The notes beneath the pieces are model-generated. The model worked only from the letters and a program-made list of their open reading frames with translations, did not search any database and was not told the origin of the DNA. From the NCBI GenBank assembly GCA_038117225.1, contig JAYOFM010000124.1, positions 1 through 9,398 on the forward strand: a stretch of DNA of 9,398 bases. The letters are read 5' to 3'. Source of the stretch: JAYOFM01 sp038117225 (lineage in GTDB: Bacteria > Pseudomonadota > Alphaproteobacteria > Rhodospirillales > Casp-alpha2). How positions within the stretch are numbered: the stretch's first letter is position 1; each line of letters starts with the position of its first letter. Below, piece by piece: positions 5,963 to 9,398 of the stretch. A program made the position numbers and the translations under genes.

Positions 5963-6131
5963 AACGCAGGATGGAAATGCCATTAAATGATGACAAATGT
6001 CCACATTTCACGCCGAAATGGGCATGTATTGAAGGATATCAATAGGTTGATCTGTTTATCCCGTCCTCTAATCGCACATAAACGGTCCGAAACGGCTCGA
6101 AACATGGGCAAAACCGCGTCGGAGGTGGCTC
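5963..6131 (+). promoter_or_regulatory. carB leader: phased A-tracts, three dyads, possible promoter
   Basis: This 169-bp non-coding stretch is AT-richer than its surroundings. AAATG occurs at 5975, 5985 and 5995, exactly 10 bp apart, and again at 6016. AAAC or AAAA occurs at 6080, 6090, 6100 and 6110, again 10 bp apart, within a degenerate tandem repeat (AAACGGTCCG, AAACGGCTCG). Dyads are AAATGT/ACATTT (5995-6008), CATTTC/GAAATG (6004-6020) and TATTGA/TCAATA (6027-6044). A possible promoter is TTGATC (6047-6052) with TCTAAT (6067-6072, 5/6 to TATAAT), but the 14-bp spacer is short. A separate carB promoter would make sense if the hairpin after carA ends the upstream RNA. Confidence 0.45.
6121..6125 (+). 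promoter_or_regulatory. Ribosome binding site of carB
   Basis: GGAGG lies 6 nt before the ATG at 6132, the strongest Shine-Dalgarno in the window. It fixes the start that gives the standard MPKRTDLESIMIIGAGPIVIG N-terminus. Confidence 0.8.

Positions 6132-9398
<3,267 letters not shown>

Overview
The window is a GC-rich stretch of an alphaproteobacterial chromosome. The order suggests a Rhodospirillales-like organism, but genus cannot be fixed from this sequence. The evidence is the RpoD N-terminus (VKKMIAKGKERGYVTYDELN), the carA and carB sequences, and a divergent arrangement in which rpoD, dnaG and a YqeY gene point left while carA and carB point right.

Left half (minus strand, read right to left): a YqeY/GatB-like gene (3541-3996), then DNA primase dnaG (1529-3367), then the housekeeping sigma factor rpoD (1450 to base 1, cut by the window edge inside sigma region 2). 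This resembles the macromolecular-synthesis cluster, with replication priming, transcription initiation and a tRNA-amidotransferase-like protein together.

Middle (3997-4184): an AT-rich divergent intergenic region. It holds a plausible sigma-70 promoter for carA and an imperfect inverted repeat that may be an operator.

Right half (plus strand): carA (4185-5414) and carB (6132 to the window end) encode the glutaminase and synthetase subunits of carbamoyl-phosphate synthase, which feeds pyrimidine and arginine synthesis. They are separated by 717 bp. That gap holds a possible hairpin directly after carA, a 122-bp palindromic element built of CACAGAGA repeats, a small GxxExxY-family (PD-(D/E)XK-like) gene whose conserved C-terminal tail has been thrown out of frame, and a 169-bp carB leader rich in dyads and A-tracts spaced about 10 bp apart.

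Most of the window is ordinary housekeeping sequence. No defence system, CRISPR array, tRNA, rRNA or transposase was found. The unusual part is 5414-6131: what looks like a small palindrome-plus-gene unit lodged between carA and carB, now apparently decaying, and the unexplained carB leader next to it.
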